Shown here: in pieces, positions 49,691-57,840 of the stretch
Numbering within the stretch: position 1 is the first letter of the stretch
Layout of the letters: each line of letters begins with the position of its first letter
NCBI RefSeq assembly: GCF_014643375.1
Contig: NZ_BMJJ01000014.1
Coordinates: forward strand, 62,001 to 126,000
Length of the DNA: 64,000 nt
Reading direction: 5' to 3'
Source: Aureimonas glaciei
Lineage (GTDB): Bacteria > Pseudomonadota > Alphaproteobacteria > Rhizobiales > Rhizobiaceae
Translations under genes and position numbers: made by a program
Notes under the pieces: generated by a model
Told to the model about the DNA's origin: nothing
Seen by the model: only the letters and a program-made list of their open reading frames with translations
Databases searched by the model: none

Positions 49691-50091
49691 ATATCTTCAC
49701 ATACCGATCTCGTCTGGCGCCGAAGCTGCGATCGAGCCCAGCCTAGTCCGCAGTCGCACGAGGCGAAACTTCGATCTGGCCTGATCCGCGCCGTGTTCGG
49801 CTGCTTCCCCGGCGCCGTCCCGTGGGACAAGCAATGCCACGCCCTGGCCGACGTTCTCGACTCCAGAAGATCATCAACACGGGAGAGAAGCGGCGGGGCG
49901 TCGACGCACTGGCACCAAGCTCGTCGATCTCAGTTACTACGAGCGGTGGATCGTGGCTTTCGCGAACGTTTTCTTCCAGAAGGGCGTCCTCGCATCGCCT
50001 GACCTAGGTAAGCACGCGTGCACGTTTTCCTGCGGCGGGGCAATTGTGGGCGCCTTCAACTTCCGCTTTCCAGCATCGACGCCACAAGCAT
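49691..50091. other. Stretch without a supported gene
   Basis: About 400 bases between the structured segment and the zinc-ribbon gene. Frames are open but show no known family or ribosome site. Confidence 0.45.
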
Positions 50092-50331
50092 TCAGTCGAT
50101 ATGAGTAATGACCGGCAACTGACCCGGCTGCGTCCGTGAGATGGCAGCGGCTAAGAGCCCCTGCCGAACCTGGCCGTTATATCTAGCGAGAGAAGTAGAG
50201 CTGGCGTCCGACAGCCCGAACTCCCCGCAGTGGGGACAAGCACATCGAATGCCATCTTCCGAAAGATCGAGGACAGTGTGTGCAGCTTCGCTGCAAACGG
50301 GACATTTGAACGACGACATTGCATCCTCCAC
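50092..50331 (-). CDS. Small zinc-ribbon protein, unknown
   Basis: A 79-residue protein. KCPVCSEAAHTVLDLSEDGI and RCACPHCGEFGLS give four cysteines in CxxC pairs that would hold one zinc ion. The rest is helical (GQVRQGLLAAAISRTQPG). A second start (MSSF) lies four codons in. Function unknown; such proteins are frequent on mobile DNA. Confidence 0.6.
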   Translation of the reverse strand: MEDAMSSFKCPVCSEAAHTVLDLSEDGIRCACPHCGEFGLSDASSTSLARYNGQVRQGLLAAAISRTQPGQLPVITHID

Positions 50332-50489
50332 GCATACTCAATGGAGAAGCAATTGGGCGATCGAGTAATGATGTCAATTCACCGACAGCAGCTAAATCGA
50401 TTTACGGCTTCGACTGAAATTCGGTCGCAGCTAGCCTTCCCGATGCCTGCATAGATCTTGCTGCGATTTGCGAAGCCGATCGGCAGTCT

Positions 50490-50657
50490 CTACGTCGGCG
50501 CGACTGGCGGATTCGTAGCAGCCTCGAGCCGATCCAGCTTCTCAATCAGAAAATCAGGCAGGTTGAATTCAGGATGATACCCGACTCGTTGCGTCAAATG
50601 ACGATGAAGGTCCGGGTTCTGTATCGGGTCTATGAGAAGCGATCTGCGTTCGCGCAT
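50490..50657 (-). CDS. Possible small protein, unknown
   Basis: A 55-residue frame (RRSLLIDPIQNPDLHRHLTQ, then FNLPDFLIEKLDRLEAA) with AGGA before ATG 50657. It looks protein-like but has no known family. The stretch 50658-50944 has no other candidate. Confidence 0.35.
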   Translation of the reverse strand: MRERRSLLIDPIQNPDLHRHLTQRVGYHPEFNLPDFLIEKLDRLEAATNPPVAPT

Positions 50658-50944
50658 TCTTGCATTCCTCGCAACCACGATGCGAATCCGCGTTACATTC
50701 CAAATAAGTAAGACGAAAAGACGTGGTGTGTCAAACATTTGGCTGGGGTCTGCGGAGCGCGCCTCCGCTGAACATGTTGCTCCACCCACCCTCGGGCTAA
50801 GGCAGTGGCTGGTTCGCACCCTCGCTATGGGAGCGAGAGCCGTCATCGCGCACGACCGCATCCTCATCTGCCGTAGCGATCGCGTCATCACCACGTTCAC
50901 GCCCGGCATAAGCCGGCGGAAATCAGATACGGAACCCCGCTGTC

Positions 50945-51290
50945 ATGAGCAGCAAGCCACGCCCGCAGTTCCAGGCCCGCACGCCGAACGTCTCAACCCA
51001 GACGCCGTCCGTCCAGCACCAGGAGCCGGAGACCGAGCCCCAGGGAAGCCGCGCCGCCGGCGCCAGTCGTCGAACAGGACTTCACCGAAACCGCTTTCCC
51101 CGACGAGCAGCCGGCCGGCGTCGATGTGGCCGCCATCCGAACCGCGTTCAGCCGCCTGGAGAAGCTGACGATCGCCCTCATCACCCCGAGCAGCAAGCCC
51201 CCTCGTCTTGCAGTCGACGCCCTCAAGCGTGAGCTGCCCGGCGTCCTGAGGCTGATCCAGAACGCGCTGCCGGAAGACGAGGACGCATGA
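50945..51290 (+). pseudogene. Small phage-type protein, frame broken by a 1-base deletion
   Basis: The start at 50945 gives MSSKPRPQFQARTPNVSTQT with a Gln/Pro-rich arm. At about 51045 one G seems missing; past it the next frame reads EAAPPAPVVEQDFTETAFPD and then VAAIRTAFSRLEKLTIALIT, PSSKPPRLAVDALKRELPGV, ending at a TGA that overlaps the next gene's ATG. The joined protein would have about 115 residues. No family recognised. Overlap with the HD gene suggests one operon. Confidence 0.6.
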
Positions 51291-51895
51291 TCCGGAAACC
51301 ACTTGCGCTTGGTGACATGTCGGTCGGCGGGCTCAGGTACTTCAACGTGCTCGATCCTGTCGCCGCAGACTTCGACATCTTCCCTGTCGTCCATTCGCTC
51401 TCCCGGATCCGGCGCTGGGGCGGCAAGATCATCGTTCCCTACACCGTCGGCATGCACAGCCTGGTCTGCGGGCGCGTCGTCATGGAGCGTACCGGTCTCC
51501 CGCACTTCGCGCTCGCCGCCCTGTGTCACGACATGCACGAGGGCGTGCTCGGCTTCGACATGCCGAGTCCTTTCAAGCGCGTCCTGGGCGGCATGATGGA
51601 GGGCTACGAGCGCCGGATCGACCTGGTCATCGAGGCTCGAGTCAGTGTCGTCCCAGGGCTGATGAAGCATGCCGTCGTCAAGGCTGTCGACCGGGACGCG
51701 GTCAACTGCGAGGGCCTCTGTTTCGGAATGGACACGGTCGAGCCAGACCAGAGACGCTGGGTGCAGCCGGGATACTCGCCGCCACGAGGCATGCTGCAGG
51801 CGATCCAGGAAGAGATCGCCCATGGAGACAATGATGATGGCGTGGAGGCTCGGCTGCTCGAGGCGGTCGAGATGTACGGCGGGAGGATACGATGA
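51287..51895 (+). CDS. HD-domain phosphohydrolase (YfbR/DatZ-like)
   Basis: A 202-residue HD protein. HSLSRIRRWGGKIIVPYTVG and MHSL with His57, then CHDMHEGVLGFDMPSPFKRV with His81, Asp82, Glu85 and Asp91, are the metal-binding residues. The order fits phage and bacterial HD nucleotidases such as YfbR (5'-deoxynucleotidase) and DatZ (dATP triphosphohydrolase). Its start overlaps the upstream stop, and its end overlaps the MazZ-like start by four bases. Together the two enzymes would edit the deoxynucleotide pool. Confidence 0.75.
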   Translation: MIRKPLALGDMSVGGLRYFNVLDPVAADFDIFPVVHSLSRIRRWGGKIIVPYTVGMHSLVCGRVVMERTGLPHFALAALCHDMHEGVLGFDMPSPFKRVLGGMMEGYERRIDLVIEARVSVVPGLMKHAVVKAVDRDAVNCEGLCFGMDTVEPDQRRWVQPGYSPPRGMLQAIQEEIAHGDNDDGVEARLLEAVEMYGGRIR

Positions 51896-52356
51896 CCCAG
51901 GGAAGCAGGCCTACACTCGACGACCTGGTAGACGAGCTGGAGGCCGAGGCGCCGGCCGTCCCGCGAGAGAATCCGAAAGCTCTCGTCGGCAGGAAGAAGG
52001 CTACGCTCATCTCCGCAGTGCCGGCGATATCGTTGGCATGGCTGGCCGAAGCGCACATGGACGGCGCCATCAAGTACGGGGCGCTCAACTGGCGTGAAAG
52101 CAAGATCAAGCGGTCCGACTACATCGACGCCGCGGTGAGACATATTCTGGCGCTCAAGGAAGGCGAGGACGTCGCCTCGGATTCATTCCTGCCGCATGCC
52201 GCCCATATCATGGCAACGATGTCGATCATCCTCGACGCCGAGGCATGCGGGACACTGATCGACGATCGCGTGCATGGGAATGCGAAGGCGCTGGCTGAGG
52301 TGCAAGGGCGCGTGTTGGAGGCTAGGGTGCGTAGGATCGAGGCGAAGGCGGCCTGA
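51892..52356 (+). CDS. dATP/dGTP diphosphohydrolase-like protein (MazZ-like, DUF5664)
   Basis: A 154-residue protein. GAIKYGALNWRESKIKRSDY and IDAAVRHILALKEGED, then HAAHIMATMSIILD, are the conserved blocks of the family once called DUF5664, related to MazG-type pyrophosphatases. Phage MazZ hydrolyses dATP or dGTP to monophosphates in 2-aminoadenine pathways. No purZ gene is in the window, so general nucleotide-pool control is the safer reading. It overlaps the HD gene by four bases. Confidence 0.75.
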   Translation: MTQGSRPTLDDLVDELEAEAPAVPRENPKALVGRKKATLISAVPAISLAWLAEAHMDGAIKYGALNWRESKIKRSDYIDAAVRHILALKEGEDVASDSFLPHAAHIMATMSIILDAEACGTLIDDRVHGNAKALAEVQGRVLEARVRRIEAKAA

Positions 52357-52373
52357 CTAGCATCGGCGAGAGA

Positions 52374-52880
52374 TCACCTCAGCCGCAAAAGGCGGGCTCC
52401 AAGCACGTCGCTGACGCCTTGAAGCTGCTGCATGACCGCCGCTGGATCTCCTGTCAGCCCGGGCGCCACCTGCCGACAGACATCCGCCCAAAGACGCCGT
52501 ATCTCAGCCTGCGCCTCGACACCCGTTTCGGTCAGGCAGACGACAGTGAGCCGCCCGTCGTGGGAATCCCGATGGCGCTCGACGAGACCCTTGTCGGCCA
52601 GCCTGTCCAGCATCTTAGAGACGGTAGATGGCCTGACACTGAGAGTTGTGGCAACGGCTGATACGGAAGAGCGCTCGCCGGGCACCAGGCAGGCCAGTAG
52701 CTGATCCTGCCCGTTGTGATAACCTAGCTCTGCCAGGGCCAGCCCGAAAAGGACTCAGATGCGCTTGGCGAGCGTCAGCATCGTCGTCGCCATCTCCGCG
52801 AAATCCACGGTGGTGGCGGCGGTGTCGGCATTGCCTTCGGGCGCCACGGTGTCGACGTGTCTATTCCCATTGTTGAGCAT
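52374..52880 (-). pseudogene. MarR-family regulator with an internal stop codon
   Basis: From ATG 52880, TVDFAEMATTMLTLAKRI is followed by TGA (52755-52757), then the same frame continues VLFGLALAELGYHNGQDQLL and VSAVATTLSVRPSTVSKMLD. The paralogue at 28156 has KRIRAVFGTALAETDFHNGQD, so the stop replaces an Arg codon (CGA to TGA). A shorter protein starting at 52685 keeps the winged helix but lacks the dimerisation helix. Confidence 0.8.
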
Positions 52881-53018
52881 CAGAAACACTCCCAGCTATC
52901 ATTCGCCAGCTACAGTCACCATCTTTCCGCATATTGATAGGGACGAAATCGTACAATGGAAGTGTGATGATCGATGCCTGCTCAGTAAGGGAGCTCGGCA
53001 TCAGTCGCGTCGCCCGTC

Positions 53019-53312
53019 TCAACGGATATAGGAATCGTCCCACGCAACGACCACGACCTCGACTCCGCGTTCGGCGCAGGCTTTCACGACAGGTGTATCG
53101 GATGACGCGACCGTGTCGACGTCGACCATCATGCAATCAATGTGCGGAGAATGCTCCAGCTCCGTCATCGCCTGATCCAGGTTGCCGGCCCGGAAGATGA
53201 CGACACCGGATGCATCTGCGACCGCGTCTTCCATGATTTCCACGACGTCGCGCTCAGCCTCTACGATGATGACGCGCTTCCCGGAAAGTTTTGATGACTT
53301 CAGCCGGTACAT
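53019..53312 (-). CDS. Degenerate response-regulator receiver protein
   Basis: A 97-residue protein with the receiver fold: KRVIIVEAERDVVEIMED at strand 1, and IDCMMVDVDTVASSDTPV with a candidate phospho-acceptor Asp. The acidic pair after strand 1 is Glu-Ala-Glu rather than the usual Asp-Asp, and no clear Lys follows strand 5. It may act without phosphorylation. An intact receiver is encoded 500 bases further right. Confidence 0.6.
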   Translation of the reverse strand: MYRLKSSKLSGKRVIIVEAERDVVEIMEDAVADASGVVIFRAGNLDQAMTELEHSPHIDCMMVDVDTVASSDTPVVKACAERGVEVVVVAWDDSYIR

Positions 53313-53802
53313 CAGTAGACACCCATATTGCGGACCGGCCGACGATTAGCCGGCGCTGTCGCGATACCAGTATCTAAGATACTTTCTATGATATCGCCAT
53401 ACGAAAGGTGCCGTAGTTTCTGTGATTTACTTGCCCACCCATGCTTGCACGGCAATCGACCTCAGTCATGCTACTGCAAGGTGTGCCACTGCCAGGGTCG
53501 CAGTCATCTCTAGATGGCGGGGCTGGTCGAGGTCCGGGACGGCTCAGGATGAGGCGGATTGGAGGCCGGACGCTCCCGTCCGAGGTCTCGAGCCACGATC
53601 CGCGCATTCCTCCCAGATGCGCGGATCAGCCCGAAGGCCAAGTGGCGAGACCGTTGCCGAGGGAACAGCCGGTGACGTACCGGTAGCCGGTCGGCGTTGC
53701 ATGGTCAAACGGGGAGGCTGTGGATGGGCGCAGGATGGCCCGGGGGTCCCCAGAGACCAGACGGCGAAGGTGGGACAGTTCGCTTCCGCCATCCGCAAAT
53801 AC
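53313..53802. other. Intergenic stretch, no supported gene
   Basis: About 490 bases between two receiver genes. Open frames here lack family resemblance. Confidence 0.45.
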
Positions 53803-54195
53803 TTACGAAATTTTCGGAATGGTACCCATCATGTCGTGCAACGCGTCCACGATTTCATCGTGTGAGTACGGCTTGTGGAAAAACCGGGCGCTCGGCGGCA
53901 GCTCGTGTGATTCCGGGCGGACTCTCCCGGACATGATGACGACCGCCATTTCCGGATAGAGCTGATGCGTGATCCGAGCGAGCTTGATGCCATCGATCAG
54001 TCCCGGCATTTCAATGTCGGTCAGTAATGCCCGCAGTTCCGGGACGCGTGCGAGCTCCGAGATGCCTTCGTCCCCGGTGGTTGCTTCGAAGACGTTGAAA
54101 CCCGCGTCTTCAAGGTGATCAACGATCGTCATTCTGAGCAGCGCGTCATCCTCGACTACGAGGACGGGCGTCTGGTGGTCGCTGGGATCGGGCAC
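53803..54195 (-). CDS. Single-domain response regulator (CheY-like)
   Basis: Starts at GTG 54195 with GGAGAG upstream. PVLVVEDDALLRMTIVDHLE gives the acidic pocket (Glu15, Asp16, Asp17), LLTDIEMPGLIDG has phospho-acceptor Asp60, and VVIMSG and FFHKPYSHDEIVDAL complete the receiver. No output domain follows. It is divergent from the BLUF gene with a 114-base gap, so shared regulation is likely. Confidence 0.88.
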   Translation of the reverse strand: MPDPSDHQTPVLVVEDDALLRMTIVDHLEDAGFNVFEATTGDEGISELARVPELRALLTDIEMPGLIDGIKLARITHQLYPEMAVVIMSGRVRPESHELPPSARFFHKPYSHDEIVDALHDMMGTIPKIS

Positions 54196-54309
54196 GCGTT
54201 CTCTCCTTGGTGTTCGCAATGCCAACAACCCGGCGGCACTACCGATCCACTTCGATGCGGACTATCGTGAAGACAGGCGCACACTCGCAGCGCCGGGACC
54301 GAATTCTTC

Positions 54310-54630
54310 ATGCTTATCCGCCTTCGCTACGCCAGCACCCTTGCACCCGACACAACCATGGATGACGTCGGTCTCATCGTCGAGCGCTCGTCCATCTGGA
54401 ACCTGCACTATGGCATCACCGGTGTCCTCGCGGTCGATGGCGGCCGCGTGATGCAGATCCTCGAAGGACCCGGCGAGACTGTCGACGGTCTGTATGAGAA
54501 CATCTGCCGTGACTCGAGGCATGTTGGAGTGGTGATTCTGGATCGGAATGACGTCGCGGGGCGGCACTTTGCCGAATGGTCGATGGTCAGGCGCTCTATG
54601 GCTGAGATGCTGATAATGTCTGCGGACTAG
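54310..54630 (+). CDS. BLUF-domain blue-light sensor
   Basis: A 106-residue flavin photoreceptor. The key residues of the BLUF light switch are present: Tyr7 (RLRYAST), Asn31 (SIWNLHYGITG), Gln49 (RVMQILEGPGE) and the C-terminal Trp90/Met92 (FAEWSMV). The protein ends after the domain, so it must signal by contact with a partner. The divergent CheY-like regulator is a candidate. Confidence 0.88.
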   Translation: MLIRLRYASTLAPDTTMDDVGLIVERSSIWNLHYGITGVLAVDGGRVMQILEGPGETVDGLYENICRDSRHVGVVILDRNDVAGRHFAEWSMVRRSMAEMLIMSAD

Positions 54631-54664
54631 CTGCCTGATTTGCGCCAGTAGGAAGGAAAGTGCT

Positions 54665-54961
54665 TCACTGCTCGTCGTCCCGTCTAGACTGCCACACGTC
54701 CTCGATCATGGCGTCGGCAGCCGTCACCATCGCAATCTCAAGCTCGATGAGTGCATTCCACACCGCGACGGCGTTAGGCGCCGTCACCTCATTTTTGAAG
54801 TCTCTGACCGTGACGAGCCATTCGATGCACTCCACCTGCAGCCGCATGAGCGCGACGTCGTCCATGTCTGCCAAGGCATCGGGTCCATGAGCAACTACTT
54901 TCGGAAGATAGTCGCGCCGGTCCATGCCTGCCGTCCTCATGAGTTCTGTGAGCGAATTCAT
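54665..54961 (-). CDS. Hypothetical helical protein
   Basis: A 98-residue, mostly helical protein (LMRLQVECIEWLVTVRDFKN, then WNALIELEIAMVTAADAMIE). No family is recognised. It lies convergent to the BLUF gene, 34 bases from its stop. Codon use is regular, so it is probably real. Confidence 0.5.
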   Translation of the reverse strand: MNSLTELMRTAGMDRRDYLPKVVAHGPDALADMDDVALMRLQVECIEWLVTVRDFKNEVTAPNAVAVWNALIELEIAMVTAADAMIEDVWQSRRDDEQ

Positions 54962-55148
54962 GAGGGACGCTGCTCGTTCCTCGCTTTTTCGATAGCCAGT
55001 TAATGTCGAAAGGAACGATCTGACCTGATCGTTCTGTTTTCGTGTATCGGGTTCAGTGGCCTTGAATCGTCATGCAAGCGCACGACGTGCGTCGAATGCG
55101 GCCGACCGAAGGTCAGCGCCCCCCTTTCAAGGATTTCTGCCGATTCCA

Positions 55149-55472
55149 TTATAAACCAGGGCTTCCAGCGACCACCAAGCCGTCCCGATGGATCTCCGCT
55201 GACATGCTGGACGGGTCCAGGCGCGCCGCCTCGTAGATGGATTTCCGGATCGCAATGACATGGAAGCTCTGTCCGAGGCCGGTGACTAGCGGCTGCAGCG
55301 TCGAAGGCGTCCACTGACCGTGCGTGATGTCATTGGGGAGTATGACTGCCAGATCCCAGTCGCTGTCAGGGTGCGCGTCGCCGGCCGCACGGCTGCCGAA
55401 GAGGATGACGGCATGGGCGCCGGTGGCTGAGATGAGGTTGCGGGCGGCGATGTGGAGGGCGGCTGGGTACAT
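55149..55472 (-). CDS. MNT-type nucleotidyltransferase
   Basis: A 107-residue minimal nucleotidyltransferase. AVILFGSRAAGDAHPDSDWD then LAVIL is the GS...DxD active site. Such proteins often act as antitoxins with HEPN partners, but no HEPN gene is next to it; an RHH-like gene lies 81 bases upstream instead. ATG 55472 is preferred over GTG 55526, from which the frame is also open. Confidence 0.7.
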   Translation of the reverse strand: MYPAALHIAARNLISATGAHAVILFGSRAAGDAHPDSDWDLAVILPNDITHGQWTPSTLQPLVTGLGQSFHVIAIRKSIYEAARLDPSSMSAEIHRDGLVVAGSPGL

Positions 55473-55553
55473 GGTCGTAAGCCCTGCTCCGTAAGGGTTC
55501 TGCCGTGCCTGCAAATTTGCAGCCACGGCGAATTGCTGGGTTCGGTCTCAGTC

Positions 55554-55721
55554 TTATCCTGTGACTCCGAGCGCCTGGTCGACGAGGACGCGGATAGCCT
55601 CGGACCGGCTGGGGATCTTCGGCTGCGAACGGCGCCACTCTTCGACCCGTGCGAGCCACGAGGCGGGAGCGACGATCTGGATGCGACCCGTTTCGGAATC
55701 GGCTTCGAGCTTGGGGCGCAT
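55554..55721 (-). CDS. Ribbon-helix-helix-like small protein
   Basis: A 55-residue protein with IQIVAPASWLARVEEWRRSQ and SRSEAIRVLVDQAL, the strand and helix pattern of RHH DNA-binding proteins. It precedes the nucleotidyltransferase on the same strand and may regulate it. Confidence 0.6.
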   Translation of the reverse strand: MRPKLEADSETGRIQIVAPASWLARVEEWRRSQPKIPSRSEAIRVLVDQALGVTG

Positions 55722-55846
55722 GGATGGTCCTTCAGAGGCCGTGATCAGGTGCACATTAGACACCACTTGCACATCTATTGAAAGAGAGTATCTTACACAC
55801 ATAACGCAGCTTTGCATCATGCTTAACGCCGCGTTTAGGAGGAAGC

Positions 55847-56140
55847 ATGCAGCACGCAGACAGCACCCCGGAGCCGGTGCATTCGTCCAACGACATCCTG
55901 CTCGCCATATCCGAGCGGGGCGTCGAGGACATGCAGAACTTCATCAAGATCGTGGAGGCCTTGCTCCTGGAGCACGCGCTTTCCTTGGTGGGCAAGGATC
56001 TTCCGGCGTCCCTGAAGTGCATGGAGGGCGTCAACGAGATCCCGTCCTTCCTGCCTCACCTGCGCATCACCGCCGCCTTGTACATCCAGGCGACGGCCAC
56101 CGAGGACGCGCCCGATCTGGACGTGTCCAACCGCAACTGA
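55847..56140 (+). CDS. Hypothetical phage-type protein
   Basis: A 97-residue protein with AGGAGGAAGC upstream of the ATG. It is helical (NDILLAISERGVEDMQNFIK) with no recognised family. It is first in a compact rightward block to 60491 that resembles phage early genes. Confidence 0.5.
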   Translation: MQHADSTPEPVHSSNDILLAISERGVEDMQNFIKIVEALLLEHALSLVGKDLPASLKCMEGVNEIPSFLPHLRITAALYIQATATEDAPDLDVSNRN

Positions 56141-56204
56141 CCCGCAGCCCGGGGCGGCGCGCCAACGCCGGTCCCCGAGCCTAACCCGCATCATGGAGCA
56201 GACC

Positions 56205-57079
56205 ATGTCACAGGCTATCGCCACCATATCGCAGCCGCCCGTCGTTTACATCCGCGACGGCAAGATCTTCGCCAACAGCCTCGACGTCTCGAAGACGTTC
56301 ATGAAGAGCCACGACATGGTTCTTCGCGACATCGGCAGATGCATTGCTCGAAGGAATTCCGCGCCGCCAACTACAACGAGACGATGATCTCCGGGACGTT
56401 CGGCGCCGTGAAGCGCTCCAGCCCGATCATCGAGATGACCAAGGACGGCTTCGCCTTTCTCGTCATGGGCTTCCGCGGCGAGAAGGCCGCCAAGTTCAAG
56501 GAAGACTATATTGCCGAGTTCAACCGGAAGGAGGAAGAGCTCCGCTCGATGTACCTGCCTGCCGAGATCGACCTCGACGACTCCTACCAGCGTGACATGC
56601 TGGCCCTCCGTCTCCTCTCCAGGGTCGACCAGTCCGAGCGGCGCGCCAAGCAGCTCGAGGCCCAAGTCCAGGTCGCCCAGCTGCAGATCACCGAGGTCAA
56701 GGCCGAGGTCGAGGTCGTCAGCACGCAGCTGGCGATTGCCGCACCGAAGGCCGAGGTCCACGATCGCATCGTCAAGACGAAGAAGCTGATGCTCGCTCGA
56801 GACGTGGCAGCGCTTCTCTCCGTGATGGAGAAGGACGTGTTTGCCGCCATGTCCCAGGCAGGCTGGACCCACAAGGTGAAGAGGGACGGCAGCTGGCATG
56901 CCTACGCTGCCGCCAGGAAAAGCGGATACGTCCAGTACAAATTCGGACACACGCCCACCGGCGTTCCTACTGAGACCGTCTGCATCACCGGTCGTGGGCT
57001 GACCCGATTGGCGACCATGATGGGGTCGAAGGTTTCCCAGCTCGATCTCCTCTCCAGCATCGGTCACCTGCATCAGTAG
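56205..57079 (+). pseudogene. Rha-family antirepressor with KilAC domain, frame broken by a 1-base deletion
   Basis: The N-terminal Rha domain starts PPVVYIRDGKIFANSLDVSK and KTFMKSHDMVLRDIG. Near 56337 one base is missing; then CSKEFRAANYNETMISGTFG and MTKDGFAFLVMGFRGEKAAK followed by FKEDYIAEFN continue the domain. A coiled coil (about residues 120-170) leads to a KilAC-type end, MLARDVAALLSVMEKDVFAA with ITGRGLTRLATMMG. Rha proteins are temperate phage regulators that affect host range and lysogeny. As written the protein is split in two. Confidence 0.8.
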
Positions 57080-57143
57080 GCGCCACCAGCCACACCGAGA
57101 CGCTCGGCCTGGCGCCGAGCGGTCCACAACAGGAGTCCGCCGT

Positions 57144-57458
57144 ATGACCGATGAAGACAAGAAACCCCTCGTCCCCGACCACGTCATCGATGCCTACATC
57201 GAAAAGCAGGGCGGCAAGGCTCGCCTCGTCGAGGCTGTCGCATTGGATGCGATCGCGACGATTATCAGCACCGACATGAAGGCGGCGAGGAAGATGTTCG
57301 CCGACCTGCCGTCCGCCACGACCTTGCCCCTACTCCGGAAGGCAATGCTGGAACTCATGGACATCATGCACGCCCAGGACATGATCGCCCGCTGGGACGA
57401 GTTCGCCACCGTGCGCGGCGAGACGAAGCCGATCGACTTTCCTTCGTCGACGCACTGA
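57144..57458 (+). CDS. Hypothetical phage-type protein
   Basis: A 104-residue protein, helical, with LVPDHVIDAYIEKQGGKARL and ARKMFADLPSATTLPLLRKA. It has partial likeness in layout to the protein at 57564 (both end with a block around LP/MP...LRxAxE). No known family. GGAG lies before the start. Confidence 0.5.
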   Translation: MTDEDKKPLVPDHVIDAYIEKQGGKARLVEAVALDAIATIISTDMKAARKMFADLPSATTLPLLRKAMLELMDIMHAQDMIARWDEFATVRGETKPIDFPSSTH

Positions 57459-57563
57459 CGGACAGCGGGCACCAGCTGCCCGCCCCTCCCCCGATCCCGA
57501 CTTTCGTCCTCATCGGCCAGTCTGGCATTCCGCCGATTCGCCGAGCCGCCCGGAGTCCGCCCC

Positions 57564-57809
57564 ATGGCCGAAATCAAACCAGAAGACCTTCTCGCCCGCT
57601 TCACCGTCAACCAGATCAGAGACTTCGGCCAAGCGTCCGAAGCCCGCGCCTTGGAATCGATCCTCGCCCAGATCGGCACCGATCCCGAGAAAGCCGCCCG
57701 CCGCCTCGCGTCAATGCCGGAGCCATCGCAGATGCCGCACCTGCGCACCGCCGTCGAGATCTTCGTCAGCGCTAATGTGAGGGGTCGCGCCCCGACGTCC
57801 CGTCACTGA
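57564..57809 (+). CDS. Hypothetical phage-type protein
   Basis: An 81-residue protein with VNQIRDFGQASEARALESIL and RRLASMPEPSQMPHLRTAVE. The second block resembles that of the previous gene, hinting at a shared ancestor. It lies 31 bases before dnaN. Confidence 0.5.
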   Translation: MAEIKPEDLLARFTVNQIRDFGQASEARALESILAQIGTDPEKAARRLASMPEPSQMPHLRTAVEIFVSANVRGRAPTSRH

Positions 57810-57840
57810 AGCCACGCCATCATTCCAGGGGTCCATCGCC

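Noticed and set aside
51287-52356. A full 2-aminoadenine (Z-DNA genome) pathway
   Set aside because: HD and MazZ-like enzymes are present, but no PurZ or specialised polymerase is in the window, so the pathway is not claimed.
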